Positions 14,901 to 23,138 of a stretch of 23,526 nt of DNA are shown here, piece after piece. Both the position numbers and the translations under genes were made by a program. Within the stretch, counting starts at the first letter, position 1. Every line of letters starts with the position of its first letter. The notes under the pieces are model-generated. The model searched no databases, was not told the origin of the DNA, and was given only the letters and a program-made list of their open reading frames with translations. The DNA is from a virus, in the IMG/VR virus record IMGVR_UViG_3300044797_000138, positions 1 to 23,526 of that record; one strand, given 5' to 3'.

Positions 14901-17753
14901 GAAGCCAAAGCCCCCGAAGCACCCCAGGCGTTTGCCTACAAATTAGGCAGCGTCGCCAACTCTGAGATCGGGCGCGCCGTCGCGCGCGCGTGGGGCAACG
15001 GCGGCACCGACGCCATGCTCCAAGAGGCCAAGGACCAGATCGAGGGCCGCGCGATTCAGCAAAAGATGGTCGACGCGCTCCACGACGGGAACGACGGACT
15101 CGCTGAAATCTGGCAGAAGAAACTGGCCGATCGCATAACGCTGATGAAGAAGTTCCCGCAGTATTTCCAGACGCAGGACGGGCGCACCGTCGCCAGCGGT
15201 CAAGCGACGCAACTCGAGGCCAACAACGACTTCGCGCAACTCATGGTCGACACCATCAAAGACCTCACGATGACGACCGAGGGCCAGGACTTTGATGACG
15301 AGGGCGAACGCATCCCCGTCGAAGGCCAACAGCCGATTCGGCTCCCGTCGACGCTCGCGCCCAAGACGCCGTGGAAGATCGCCACGCGCGACGTCGACCG
15401 CAACGTCAACGAGACTGACCCCGAGCACCCCTACGAATCACCGCGCGTGCCCGCTGGCGAGATTCGACTGTTCCGTGGGGAGAACACGACCACGGCGGCG
15501 AGCACATCGGGCGCTATGGGAGGGCGCGAGTGGACGGCCAACTTCCAGCAGGCGATGAACCGCGCCGGTGCCGACGGGCAGGTGTACCACATCAACGTCC
15601 CCGTCGCTGACCTCGATCGTCACTACGACTTTCACGGTGCTGAGGGCGTGAGTCGCGACGAGTACGTGCGCGAGATTCAAGAAGCGCAGACGCGCTTCAC
15701 GTCGGCGCCAGCGCGTGGGACGTTCGAATCGGGTGACGTGCTGCACAGCCGCGAGGGTGACAACTCGCCGAACCTACTCATCGACCAAGTAGGGCGCGGC
15801 ATCGTGCCCGGCGTCCCCGAGCTGCGCCGCGTCGACCGCGTGCACTACCCCGACAATCTCGTCGTGCCGCAGCAGATTCTCAAGATCGACCCTAAGAACG
15901 CAACGCGCGGCATCCTCGAACACGGGATGGAGCAGGCCGTCGGTCGTCCACTTAACTGGATTAGCCGCCAGCCGATCTTCACGCGCAACTACGCGGTCTC
16001 GCTCGACGAGACCTCCGCGATGCTCAAGGCGCGCGGCATAGAAGACGAGAGCGGCGACCTCGCTCACGACATCGCGATGGAGCGCGCGTTCAACGAGACG
16101 CTGCCCTACATCCACAATCCCGGTGCCAAGAGTCAGTTCAGCGTCATCGTGCGAAACATGATGCCCTTCTGGTTCGCGCAGGAACAGTTCTTCAAGCGGT
16201 GGGGGCACCTCTTCGGGACCTACCCCGAGGCGTGGTACAAGCTCAGCCAGACGATGAACGGTCTCAAGTCGGTCGGCTTTGTCCAGCCCGATGTCTACGG
16301 CGAGGAGGCGTTCGTGTACCCCGGCAGCCAGGCGGTGCTGTCGCTCCTCACGAAGTTGCCATTCTTCGGGTCAATCCCGGTCGGTGTGTCGTTCACAGGC
16401 GAGATCAATCAACTGAACCCGACGTTGACGGCCGGCGGTCCCGCGCCCGGCTTTGGCCCCGTCATCACCATCCCAACGTCGATCCTCGCTGTCATGTTCA
16501 AGCGGTTCATGCCTGCCGCTCAGGCAATCCAAGGTAGTGAAGCGCCGCCGATCGACGAGGACGGGAACTGGATTGAGACCGTGCTCGGCCAACTGCTGCC
16601 ATCGCTCGCGAACCGCGCGATCGAGTACGGCGTGAACGCATCGACCGCGAGCACGAGCAACGTCACTCAGCCCATCTTCATGTCGGCCATGATTCAGGCC
16701 GCGCAGCAGATGGAAGCCACGGGCCACGGCATCACGGACGCGCAGGCGTCGGGTCCCGGCGGCGAGACGCTGACGAACCAGTACCTCGATCGGCTCGTCA
16801 ACTGGACAAAGAACCTCATCCTGTTGCGCGCGGCGTTCGGGTTCCTCGCGCCCGCGACGCCGACCTTCCAGATCGGCAACCAGAATCTGGGCAACCAACT
16901 CACGGCCTTGATGGCGACGATGCCGTATGACGAAGCGGTGACCGCCTTCCTGTCCCAGCACCCGAACGCGACCGCTGACACGATCTTCGAATCGACGACC
17001 TCTGGTGAGGGCGAAAGTGGCACCTACGTGCCAGCGACCACACAGGCGGTTCAGTGGATTGGGGACAACAACAACTTCGTGAACACGTTCTCGCAGCTCG
17101 CACCCTGGGCGATGCCCTCGAAGTTGTCGCAGGGCCTGTTCAACTCGACGGCCTATGACGAAGAGTCGGCGCTGGGGCTGCGTCTCAAGCGCCCACTGTC
17201 AGACCCCTCCGGAACCGACGGCTGGTATCAGGACGTCAAGTATTCAGAAGGCGCGAACGTCTACTACCCGCTGGAGAGCCAGTTTCAAGCCGCCGGCGAA
17301 GGCACCTCAGAAGAGGCTGCCGCCGCGCAGGCGCAGCTCGGCATGACTCAGGCCCAGGCCCAGGCGGCGATTGGGATGGCGGGCGCCTCTAAGTCGCAAC
17401 TGAGCCAAGTGTGGGACAAGTGGAAGAGCGGGTTCCTCACGACACACCCCGTCTTCCAGGCCCAGTACGTGCTGCGCGGTGACGTGGCGACGGCTCGGCG
17501 CAACGATGTTGTGCAGCAGTTGAACCAGGCGATCAGCGAGGGCGCGCTACCGCAGTCCGACTGGTCCAGCCACATCGACGTGATGATGGTGGCCTACAAC
17601 AAGGTGCAATCCGCCTATCCCTCCCTCGAAGGCACGACCGCGGCCACGCAGAACAAGGCGTCGTTCCTCGCGTGGGGCACTGCCTACGCCAAGGCATACC
17701 CTGTAGTCGCACCATTCTGGAACGGCGTCCTCAGTCTCCAAGTCAGTGGTTGA
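11964..17753 (+). CDS. Giant virion protein, likely internal/ejected (1929 aa)
   Basis: GTG 11964 overlaps the previous stop by four bases. Residues 1-60 are disordered, Thr/Pro-rich with a run of six Thr. Residues 340-395 are Gly/Ala-rich and hydrophobic, possibly membrane-interacting. The middle (about 500-1130) is helical. Residues 1163-1245 look like an ADP-ribosyltransferase-type fold: IRLFRGE (Arg1171), GGREWTANFQQAMNRAG, then VYHINVPVADL and an acidic helix. Residues 1390-1530 contain MMPFWFAQEQFFKRWGHL and ITIPTSILAVMFKRFMP, amphipathic or membrane-active. The C-terminal 200 residues are Gln/Ala helical. Size, late position after the portal and absence of a tape measure suggest an inner-core or ejection protein like those of podoviruses; this is inference. 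No classical lysozyme motif is seen in it. Confidence 0.85.
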   Translation: MSNLEPGGGVTIGGQPVPATPPTTTTTTLPKPTPTTSTVPQPTTAPATPSVPTADKLTAATNAAPKLEPDEVVGVASTASSAQEAAVRAQYVAAYTAGSKMNDLLVKQGVDWQAKFWKTAPNSIKAMLSAAGYTPPSAQDVSQPSGGGGWFHDAIHYADDVRHAGSTVAHYTVRDPFDAMGKVFTVAGAPVTHAMRAAFKAADSADTAAAQQGHSFDLSTTLHALDPTRLLNDWSSTKNGATSYQPDVLMYVKKIMGVDGETLKLAQIFAGGSGLQSALSSVPPNERANAYALIESNPKFMDAVKLLADSHLSAGQVIFGGLNASQHAQLFPKASAAAMEAFGLVGQAAGVGGAVGALAEGNPEGITGALSDASEGVMSLRTATALGVGGVMALGSAKGDIEGETPDVATQMSPFGIKINPLSGITDALTSWFSNPLFNVMQARQAYSAAEHSLATLDSMGNARDVRAYYNTNSSGIRWAQKFATLVTSPDGSGIDRPNFNALQTAGIKVDGMEHDITEAYPAIKAALAEGNPERAVGEFVAKEQTLIGLFRGRAGLFYHDATQFPHMTLSQSVLEDIKGVGSKVMQGRRFAADSLSPRQLATDAFGDAATRDGMAAADEDNKLSVAARFMRRATNLVPTEPFFKLSDDKIASQIQRFARFSLPEDKVAQAVNGFMAIAPEDIGAKRTFLLSLIQDVLNDAGVAGTAKGREWMATYFEREQYSVDEDGKYANPRNPDGPKLAHAVFDTQIADAVAMPNFRELYKFAKKSWFMSALDMSVNDEHMDWFMSKYWKRIILLRPGFALRVGGEEVLNYMLRNGPRSFAESRVAASLYDTANAGAEARAAAKALAEKASQGDIDAMNDQDSGQLYNAMTSSLPPEVMAAIRTPEELRAAVTGWNAIDVLRRMGLAFVPEQILQGAYELARRGVLDSAFSDYIDAITSHGGVYTGDLAHDSVGPLLRNEDGEPVYFVNSGEMTSVEAKAPEAPQAFAYKLGSVANSEIGRAVARAWGNGGTDAMLQEAKDQIEGRAIQQKMVDALHDGNDGLAEIWQKKLADRITLMKKFPQYFQTQDGRTVASGQATQLEANNDFAQLMVDTIKDLTMTTEGQDFDDEGERIPVEGQQPIRLPSTLAPKTPWKIATRDVDRNVNETDPEHPYESPRVPAGEIRLFRGENTTTAASTSGAMGGREWTANFQQAMNRAGADGQVYHINVPVADLDRHYDFHGAEGVSRDEYVREIQEAQTRFTSAPARGTFESGDVLHSREGDNSPNLLIDQVGRGIVPGVPELRRVDRVHYPDNLVVPQQILKIDPKNATRGILEHGMEQAVGRPLNWISRQPIFTRNYAVSLDETSAMLKARGIEDESGDLAHDIAMERAFNETLPYIHNPGAKSQFSVIVRNMMPFWFAQEQFFKRWGHLFGTYPEAWYKLSQTMNGLKSVGFVQPDVYGEEAFVYPGSQAVLSLLTKLPFFGSIPVGVSFTGEINQLNPTLTAGGPAPGFGPVITIPTSILAVMFKRFMPAAQAIQGSEAPPIDEDGNWIETVLGQLLPSLANRAIEYGVNASTASTSNVTQPIFMSAMIQAAQQMEATGHGITDAQASGPGGETLTNQYLDRLVNWTKNLILLRAAFGFLAPATPTFQIGNQNLGNQLTALMATMPYDEAVTAFLSQHPNATADTIFESTTSGEGESGTYVPATTQAVQWIGDNNNFVNTFSQLAPWAMPSKLSQGLFNSTAYDEESALGLRLKRPLSDPSGTDGWYQDVKYSEGANVYYPLESQFQAAGEGTSEEAAAAQAQLGMTQAQAQAAIGMAGASKSQLSQVWDKWKSGFLTTHPVFQAQYVLRGDVATARRNDVVQQLNQAISEGALPQSDWSSHIDVMMVAYNKVQSAYPSLEGTTAATQNKASFLAWGTAYAKAYPVVAPFWNGVLSLQVSG

Positions 17754-17791
17754 CGTGGAACGTCTCGTAGTCTGTTGCGAGGAGGTGGGCA

Positions 17792-18871
17792 ATGGCTGAG
17801 ACCAAGAAGAAAAAGAAGGTCGACACCACCACGACCACGCTCAGCGCCACTCAGAAGCAACTCGAGACAATTGAAAAGGGCGTCGAAACTGCTGGCGCTG
17901 GGGTTGGGGGCGGCGTCACCGCCCCTGGTGCGGGAACATCGACCGTGCCTGGCGTCACCTCGACTGACTCTGGCGACATTGTTCCCTTCACCCTCCCGCA
18001 CTCCACACCCAGCGTTGCCGCACCAGCGGGGCTGACCACGCCGACAAAGGCTGGCGGCACCCAGATGACGTTCTCGAACTGGATGGAGATGATTCACAAA
18101 CTCCAGGGCGACAAGGCGGCGATTACCACCCTCCAGAACGAGATGATCGACGCCGGGTTCTACCCTTCGAAGAGCGCGGTGGCCACTGGGACTCTCGACT
18201 CAGCCACAGTCGCCGCGTGGAAGTCCCTCGGGCTCGCCGCAGTTGACTCAACCATTTCGGCGACCACGATCCTCGCGCAGGGGCAGAACGCGCCACAACT
18301 CATCAGCGACATGCAGTCGGTGCAAGAGAAGATCAACTCTGCGCGCGAAGAGGCAGCCAGCGTGACGACCGGCGACGTGTCGCTCACCGACCCCAACAAG
18401 GTGAAGCAGACGTTTGCAACGGCGATGGAGTCGATGGGTCTGGGCACGCCGACGCAGGCGCAGGCCGATCAGTTCGCCAATGCCTTCATCAACGGGCCGC
18501 AAGGCGAAGTCGCGGCCGAGCAGAACGAAGAGGACACGGTCAAGCACAACGAACTCACCGGCGCGGGCCAACTACAGGGTGCGCTCGCTGACCTCCAGTC
18601 CGGCGACGTCACGGCCGCGCAGGCTGCGGAGGGTGTGGCCGGTCCGACCGACGTGGCGACGAAGTCGACGCCTGACCTCGACGCCGAGGCAATCGCCTCA
18701 GCGAAGTCAATCGACCCCGCGACGTATCTCGCCAACGTGTCGACGAACCTCTATGGCCTGATTCAGCAGGAACTTGGTGGTCAACTGCAGCAGCCCACCT
18801 CGCCGTCGTCGCCGACCAGTGAGGCCGCGCCTGGCGGGATCATTACAGCACCGTTAGCCGGGGCACCATAA
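17792..18871 (+). CDS. Structural protein with peptidoglycan-binding-like segment (359 aa)
   Basis: Strong ribosome binding site (GAGGAGG) about ten bases before ATG 17792. Residues 1-20 are a Lys run then a Thr run (KKKKKV, TTTTTL). Residues 20-90 are Gly/Thr/Pro-rich linker. Residues about 98-150 (WMEMIHKLQGDKAAITTLQ, AGFYPSKSAVATGTLDSATVAAWKSLGLA) match the layout of PG_binding_1-type domains: helix, a GxxP turn, G-x-LD-x-AT-x-AW. The rest is helical and Gln/Ala-rich. It may anchor the tail or an ejected complex to the cell wall. The stop overlaps the next gene's ATG (TAATG), so it is co-translated with the lysozyme-like protein. Confidence 0.75.
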   Translation: MAETKKKKKVDTTTTTLSATQKQLETIEKGVETAGAGVGGGVTAPGAGTSTVPGVTSTDSGDIVPFTLPHSTPSVAAPAGLTTPTKAGGTQMTFSNWMEMIHKLQGDKAAITTLQNEMIDAGFYPSKSAVATGTLDSATVAAWKSLGLAAVDSTISATTILAQGQNAPQLISDMQSVQEKINSAREEAASVTTGDVSLTDPNKVKQTFATAMESMGLGTPTQAQADQFANAFINGPQGEVAAEQNEEDTVKHNELTGAGQLQGALADLQSGDVTAAQAAEGVAGPTDVATKSTPDLDAEAIASAKSIDPATYLANVSTNLYGLIQQELGGQLQQPTSPSSPTSEAAPGGIITAPLAGAP

Positions 18872-20661
18872 TGGCTGCCTCCCTCACCCTTCAGGCGTGG
18901 GCCGCTGGCTTCCTCGCGCATCTCGGCGCGCCGGCGACTGGCGGTCAGGACCCGCGTATGAAGTTCCTCGAAGCGTGGGCCACCAAAGAAGGCACCTTCG
19001 ACATCGGCAACGAGTCGAACCCACTGTCAATTGAGAACAACGAGGGTGAAGCCTCGACGAATTGGAACAAGCAGGGCGTCAAGGTGTTCAAGAATGTTGC
19101 GTCTGGCTACGTGGCGCTGGAGAAGTACCTGGTGAACCAGGGCATCACCGGAATGCTGACGCAGCTCAAGTCGCCGACCGCAACGCTGCAGTCGCTCACG
19201 CAGGCCCTCGCCGATGCGCACTGGGCTGGCTCGGCCACCCCGGCTGCCGTTGCTGACTCGCTCCAATACGCGCAGGGGATTGGCGTGAAGGCCGGTCTGC
19301 CGTCGAACGAGGCGGCGATGGTTGGCGAAGGCGCTCCTGGTGCGTTGAACGATCAGGCGCAGGCCGGCCAAGGCGCCGGCAACGCAGCGCAACTGTCGAC
19401 GTCATCTTCGAGCGGTCTCACGCCCGCCGAGGCGCGAGAGATCGACACGCCCTACACCGGACCTGGAGCGTACAAGGGCTTCGATTTGCAGGGCGTCCTA
19501 CCAGGACAAATGCAACTAACTAAGCAGGCCATCAACACCATCCTCGCCGAGCCCGGTGGGGTCAAGGGGATGCTCGACGCGATTTACAAGAACTTCGGGT
19601 CTGAGTCGTGGATGGCGAATATCCCCGAGGTGCGCACCCTGCTGATCGCTGGGTCTCAACTCGGCTACGACTCCAACAAGGCGCTCTTCGATTCCGCGTT
19701 TCAGAACACCAACTGGTACAAGACGACCACGACGAGCGCGCGCAACTACGCCGAGTTGCAAGCGAACGATCCAGCCTCGGCGCACTCTGCTCTCCTCAGC
19801 GCCGAGGCACGCATCACGAATCAGGCGAATGAGCTCGGCGTGACACTGACAGCAGCGCAGGTACAGTCGCTCGGGCAAACTGTCGTCAAGCAATCAATCT
19901 CGTCGGTGGTGGGCGACAACCCCTACAGCGAAAGCCTCGTTGATGACGCGACGATTGATGGGTACATCAGCGCCGCAGCCCAGACGCCTGCGTTCGCTGC
20001 GGGCCTTACTGGATCCCAGGCTGCGTCGAGTGCCGGTATCACTGGCGCAACGACGGCACCGACGACGACCGACACCACGAACGCCGGGCCCGGTGGCGAC
20101 GCCGCGTATCTTTACAATCAGTTCACGACGATCGCCAAGAACTACATGCTGAATTGGACCCCGCAGCAGATCGCCGCCGCCGTCCAGAAGGCTCTCCTCG
20201 GTGACACCGGACAAGACGACTTCCTCCAAGGCCAGGTGGCCGGCTTCCAGACGACGGCGCAAAACACCGCGAAGGCGCTCTATCCCGCGTTCGCTGGCGC
20301 CGTGGGGACCGACACGTCTGCGGCCAACGATCAGGACATGTACCAGGCGACGCAGTCGTATCGCAATATCATCGCGCAGTTCACTGGCAACGCTGACGCC
20401 GACAGCATTGACCTGAACAACCCGCAGTGGTCGTGGATTCTCTCGGGCGGCGCGCCACCGGCTGGCTCGAGCGCCACGCTCGCCAGTGCCACAGGGGGTT
20501 CCGCAACGAGTTCGACCGCGTCGTCAGCCACGGCGTCGCCGCCGACAATCGATCAACTGCAGACCTACCTGATGGGCACGCCGCAGTTCCAGTCGACCAA
20601 CATGGCCAAGGAAATGGGCTGGCAAGTCGGTTCAGCGATCACTAAGGCATTTGGGTTCTGA
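18871..20661 (+). CDS. Virion protein with N-terminal lysozyme/transglycosylase-like domain (596 aa)
   Basis: Residues 1-140 resemble the virion-associated lysozyme-like domain of actinobacteriophages: FLAHLGAPATGGQDPRMKFLEAWATKEGT with candidate catalytic Glu40, NPLS (50-53), GVKVFKNVASGYVALEKYL, and ALADAHWAGSATP. It would open the peptidoglycan locally during DNA entry. The remaining 450 residues are helical with Thr/Ala/Ser linkers (GATTAPTTTDTTNAG, residues 388-405; a Ser/Thr/Ala-rich stretch near 540-560) and repeated LTxAQVQSLGQ- and QxAxxYPAF-like elements, as in long structural proteins. Start is in a TAATG junction and stop in a TGATG junction. The first 20 residues are hydrophobic but belong to the domain, not to a signal peptide. 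Confidence 0.8.
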   Translation: MAASLTLQAWAAGFLAHLGAPATGGQDPRMKFLEAWATKEGTFDIGNESNPLSIENNEGEASTNWNKQGVKVFKNVASGYVALEKYLVNQGITGMLTQLKSPTATLQSLTQALADAHWAGSATPAAVADSLQYAQGIGVKAGLPSNEAAMVGEGAPGALNDQAQAGQGAGNAAQLSTSSSSGLTPAEAREIDTPYTGPGAYKGFDLQGVLPGQMQLTKQAINTILAEPGGVKGMLDAIYKNFGSESWMANIPEVRTLLIAGSQLGYDSNKALFDSAFQNTNWYKTTTTSARNYAELQANDPASAHSALLSAEARITNQANELGVTLTAAQVQSLGQTVVKQSISSVVGDNPYSESLVDDATIDGYISAAAQTPAFAAGLTGSQAASSAGITGATTAPTTTDTTNAGPGGDAAYLYNQFTTIAKNYMLNWTPQQIAAAVQKALLGDTGQDDFLQGQVAGFQTTAQNTAKALYPAFAGAVGTDTSAANDQDMYQATQSYRNIIAQFTGNADADSIDLNNPQWSWILSGGAPPAGSSATLASATGGSATSSTASSATASPPTIDQLQTYLMGTPQFQSTNMAKEMGWQVGSAITKAFGF

Positions 20662-22121
20662 TGAGCACACAGACCACCGACGCCGCCACCATCGTCGCGC
20701 AACTACAGCAACTCATGCAGACGTATCAGGAGTCGCCGTCGCAGGCTGACGCCGAACAGATTTCGCAACTCGCGCAGGAGTGGCTCGCCGCCACACCAAA
20801 CGCCTCCTCGCAGTTGACCGCCGCGTTGCAACCTCTTATCTCTGCGAACCCACAGACCCTCGCAGAATCGATCGGTCAAGCGATGCCCGCGCTTCAACAG
20901 CAGGTGACCGCATTCACGTCGAACACTGGAGAATTCGCGCCGACACAGGGAACTGGGTCAGGCCCCACGGTCAACGGGGTTCCTACGGGCGCTCAATTCC
21001 CTGGCGCGGCTGCGCCGGCTCCCGTTGCGGCGGGCGCCCCTGGCGGCGCCGGACTGCGCCCAGGGACCCCGTCTCCGTTGGTCCCTCCTGACGCCGCAGG
21101 CGTCGCAAAGAGCGTTGCCGCCGGCGAGACGCCGCCAGGATCGAACGGGGTAACGGGGACGGGAGATAATCAGACACTGACCGAGAACGGTGTCACGCTG
21201 ACCTTCAACACCGCGCAGCAAATCATCGACTCGGCTCTCCAGGTCGTGGGGCTCGACCCCAATCAGGTGGCCACGACCGGGACGAACGTGGGCCAAACCC
21301 TCGGGACGTACTTCTGGTCGATGATTACCTCAGAAGGGCTCACCGACCCAACGACGATCGGCGACATGATCGGGGTACTGCTGCCGTCAACGGGGCAGTT
21401 CCAGGTCGCGTTCCCTGGCTACGCGCAGGCGCTGGCGAACGGCTACGTGCGCACCGTAGCGGACTACGTGACCGCCGAGGAAGGTATCACTGCGGTCATG
21501 CTCCAAGGCGGCGTCCCGACGTCGCTCATCAACCCCACGACCGTGGGCAACCTCATCGCTCAGGGCGTGAGCACGAACGAGGTCGCTGAGCGCGTCAACG
21601 ACGGTCTAGACGCTGTGGAGAATGCGCCAGCGGAAGTACAGAACTACTTCGCCCAGGAGTTCGGCGCGCAAGGCCCCACCGCTATGGCGACCGTGTTCCT
21701 CAACCCCAACATCGACGACGTCACGCTGATGAAGATGCTGGCGGGCGCACAGATTCAGGGCGCCGCAGCCGCGAGTAATCTAACGATCTCCCAGGGACTC
21801 AGCCAGCGTCTCGCCGACCAGGGCCAGACCTACGCGAGCGCCAGCCAGACGTTCAAGGGCATAACGGCTCAGGCGGGTCTCTTCCAGCAGACCGTCGGCG
21901 AACAGTCGAGTCAGGCGTCTGTACCTGGCACGCAGAACGAAAACGCGCCGCTCACGGCCTCCAACCAGGGCGTCGAAGCGGCCTTCGGGATCTCAAGCAA
22001 CGCCGAGCAGCAGGTGCACCAGGCCGCTCTTGCCAGGGAAGACGAATTCCGCGGGGGCGGCGGGGCAGCTACGACCGAAGCCGAAGGGTTCAGCGGCCTT
22101 AGCAGCGCCAAATCCTTCTGA
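20661..22121 (+). CDS. Helical structural protein with FPG-motif domain (486 aa)
   Basis: ATG 20661 overlaps the previous TGA. Residues 1-90 are Gln-rich amphipathic helices. Residues about 91-175 are a Gly/Pro/Ala-rich linker. Residues 190-390 form a globular helical domain: YFWSMITSEGL, FQVAFPGYAQALANGYVRTVADYVTAEEGITAVMLQGGVPTSL, NLIAQGVSTNEVAERVNDGL, then an EVQNYFAQEFG helix and a Gln/Ala-rich coiled region. The FPG...NG...YV..E..I....GGVP pattern seems familiar to me from actinobacteriophage virion proteins, but it cannot be checked here and its exact role is unknown to me. No enzymatic residues stand out. The C-terminal tail is Gly-rich (RGGGGAATTEAEG). Confidence 0.8.
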   Translation: MSTQTTDAATIVAQLQQLMQTYQESPSQADAEQISQLAQEWLAATPNASSQLTAALQPLISANPQTLAESIGQAMPALQQQVTAFTSNTGEFAPTQGTGSGPTVNGVPTGAQFPGAAAPAPVAAGAPGGAGLRPGTPSPLVPPDAAGVAKSVAAGETPPGSNGVTGTGDNQTLTENGVTLTFNTAQQIIDSALQVVGLDPNQVATTGTNVGQTLGTYFWSMITSEGLTDPTTIGDMIGVLLPSTGQFQVAFPGYAQALANGYVRTVADYVTAEEGITAVMLQGGVPTSLINPTTVGNLIAQGVSTNEVAERVNDGLDAVENAPAEVQNYFAQEFGAQGPTAMATVFLNPNIDDVTLMKMLAGAQIQGAAAASNLTISQGLSQRLADQGQTYASASQTFKGITAQAGLFQQTVGEQSSQASVPGTQNENAPLTASNQGVEAAFGISSNAEQQVHQAALAREDEFRGGGGAATTEAEGFSGLSSAKSF

Positions 22122-22142
22122 TAACCGTAGTATCCTTCACGC

Positions 22143-22727
22143 ATGACCATGAGCGATGAGGAAAGAAAACGTCGGGATAGGGAGCGAGCGCGGAAGTACT
22201 ATCACGCCCATATCGAGGAGCGACGCGCCTATGACCGCCAGAGGCAGACGACGAAGAACGAAGCCCAAGCCGAGTACCGCCGTAACTGGCTGAAACAGAA
22301 CAAGTCCGAGATAGCGCGGAAGGCAAAAGAACGGCGCACTTCACCGGAGGGCCTGGAATACGCACGTCGTTACCAAGAGACCCACAAGGAGTATCTAAAA
22401 GAAAAACGCGAAAGATGGGCAGCGGAGAATCCTGAACGGTATGCCTACCTCCAGCGGCGATCCAGGTTGCGCAAATATGGCATGACGCCCGAGGACTATG
22501 ACGCGCTGCTTCTAGCCCAAGGTGGAGTGTGTGCCATCTGCAGGACGGAGGAGACGGACCTCGACTCGCGGAGGAACAAGCCGAGGTCCCTAGCTGTTGA
22601 CCACGACCACGAGTCGGGGAGGGTTCGTGCTCTACTCTGCGGTATGTGCAACAAGGGAATTGGAGCGTTCATGGACAACGCTGACCTTATGCGAGCTGCT
22701 GTCAACTATCTAGAAACTGGTAAGTAG
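22143..22727 (+). CDS. Recombination endonuclease VII-family nuclease (194 aa)
   Basis: Endonuclease VII-type proteins (T4 gp49 family) cut branched DNA, but in phages many act as free-standing homing nucleases. The C-terminal domain is clear: YGMTPEDYDALLLAQGGVCAICR (112-134), Cys130/Cys133, the catalytic-site AVDHDHESGRVRALLCGMCNKGIGAF with Asp153-His154-Asp155-His156, Cys166/Cys169 and Asn170, then LMRAAVNYLE. Residues 7-110 are a very basic helical array of about 15-18-residue repeats (RxxYxxxHxEER type), like the repeats in the HNH protein at 1155. ATG 22143, with a second ATG six bases later. The ribosome binding site is weak. It interrupts the late operon and its codon use is less GC3-biased than its neighbours', which suggests recent insertion. 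Confidence 0.9.
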   Translation: MTMSDEERKRRDRERARKYYHAHIEERRAYDRQRQTTKNEAQAEYRRNWLKQNKSEIARKAKERRTSPEGLEYARRYQETHKEYLKEKRERWAAENPERYAYLQRRSRLRKYGMTPEDYDALLLAQGGVCAICRTEETDLDSRRNKPRSLAVDHDHESGRVRALLCGMCNKGIGAFMDNADLMRAAVNYLETGK

Positions 22728-22730
22728 CTA

Positions 22731-23111
22731 ATGGCACTTCGCAGGCCCTCGCGTCCCACTGGCCCCAAGCGACCGAGCCACACCAAGCGTGTGGGCGACG
22801 CGCTGAACACCCCGATGAATCGCTCGCACGCTCAAGAGTTGCGCACTGACCGAGTGCTCACCTTCGAGAGCCAGTCGGCGCGAGCGTCGTTCTGGGCGGG
22901 GTTACAACGCCGACAAGCGCAACAGCAGCAGGAGCAGATGGACGAGGACGTGTCGTCGATCAGCGAGGGGTCGCTGAAATCGAATACGACATTCGCCACC
23001 GCGAACATCGAGGAGGCGACTCTGGAATCCGCGGCGCCAGCCCAGCCAGGCGAGGCAACCCTTGCAGGTTTGGGCGAAGGCGGCATTGCACCGCCGCCAG
23101 TGACGCGCTGA
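22731..23111 (+). CDS. Unknown late protein with basic N-terminus and Gln-rich helix (126 aa)
   Basis: ATG 22731, three bases after the nuclease stop. No strong ribosome binding site, and what there is sits inside the nuclease gene's end. N-terminus basic and Pro-rich (MALRRPSRPTGPKRPSHTKR), then RVLTFESQSARASFWAGLQRRQAQQQQEQMDED, a helix ending in a Gln run, then an acidic/Ala-rich tail. It looks like a minor structural or scaffold protein. No enzymatic motif. Confidence 0.7.
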   Translation: MALRRPSRPTGPKRPSHTKRVGDALNTPMNRSHAQELRTDRVLTFESQSARASFWAGLQRRQAQQQQEQMDEDVSSISEGSLKSNTTFATANIEEATLESAAPAQPGEATLAGLGEGGIAPPPVTR

Positions 23112-23138
23112 TAACATCCGAGAGAACGAAGGAGACGC

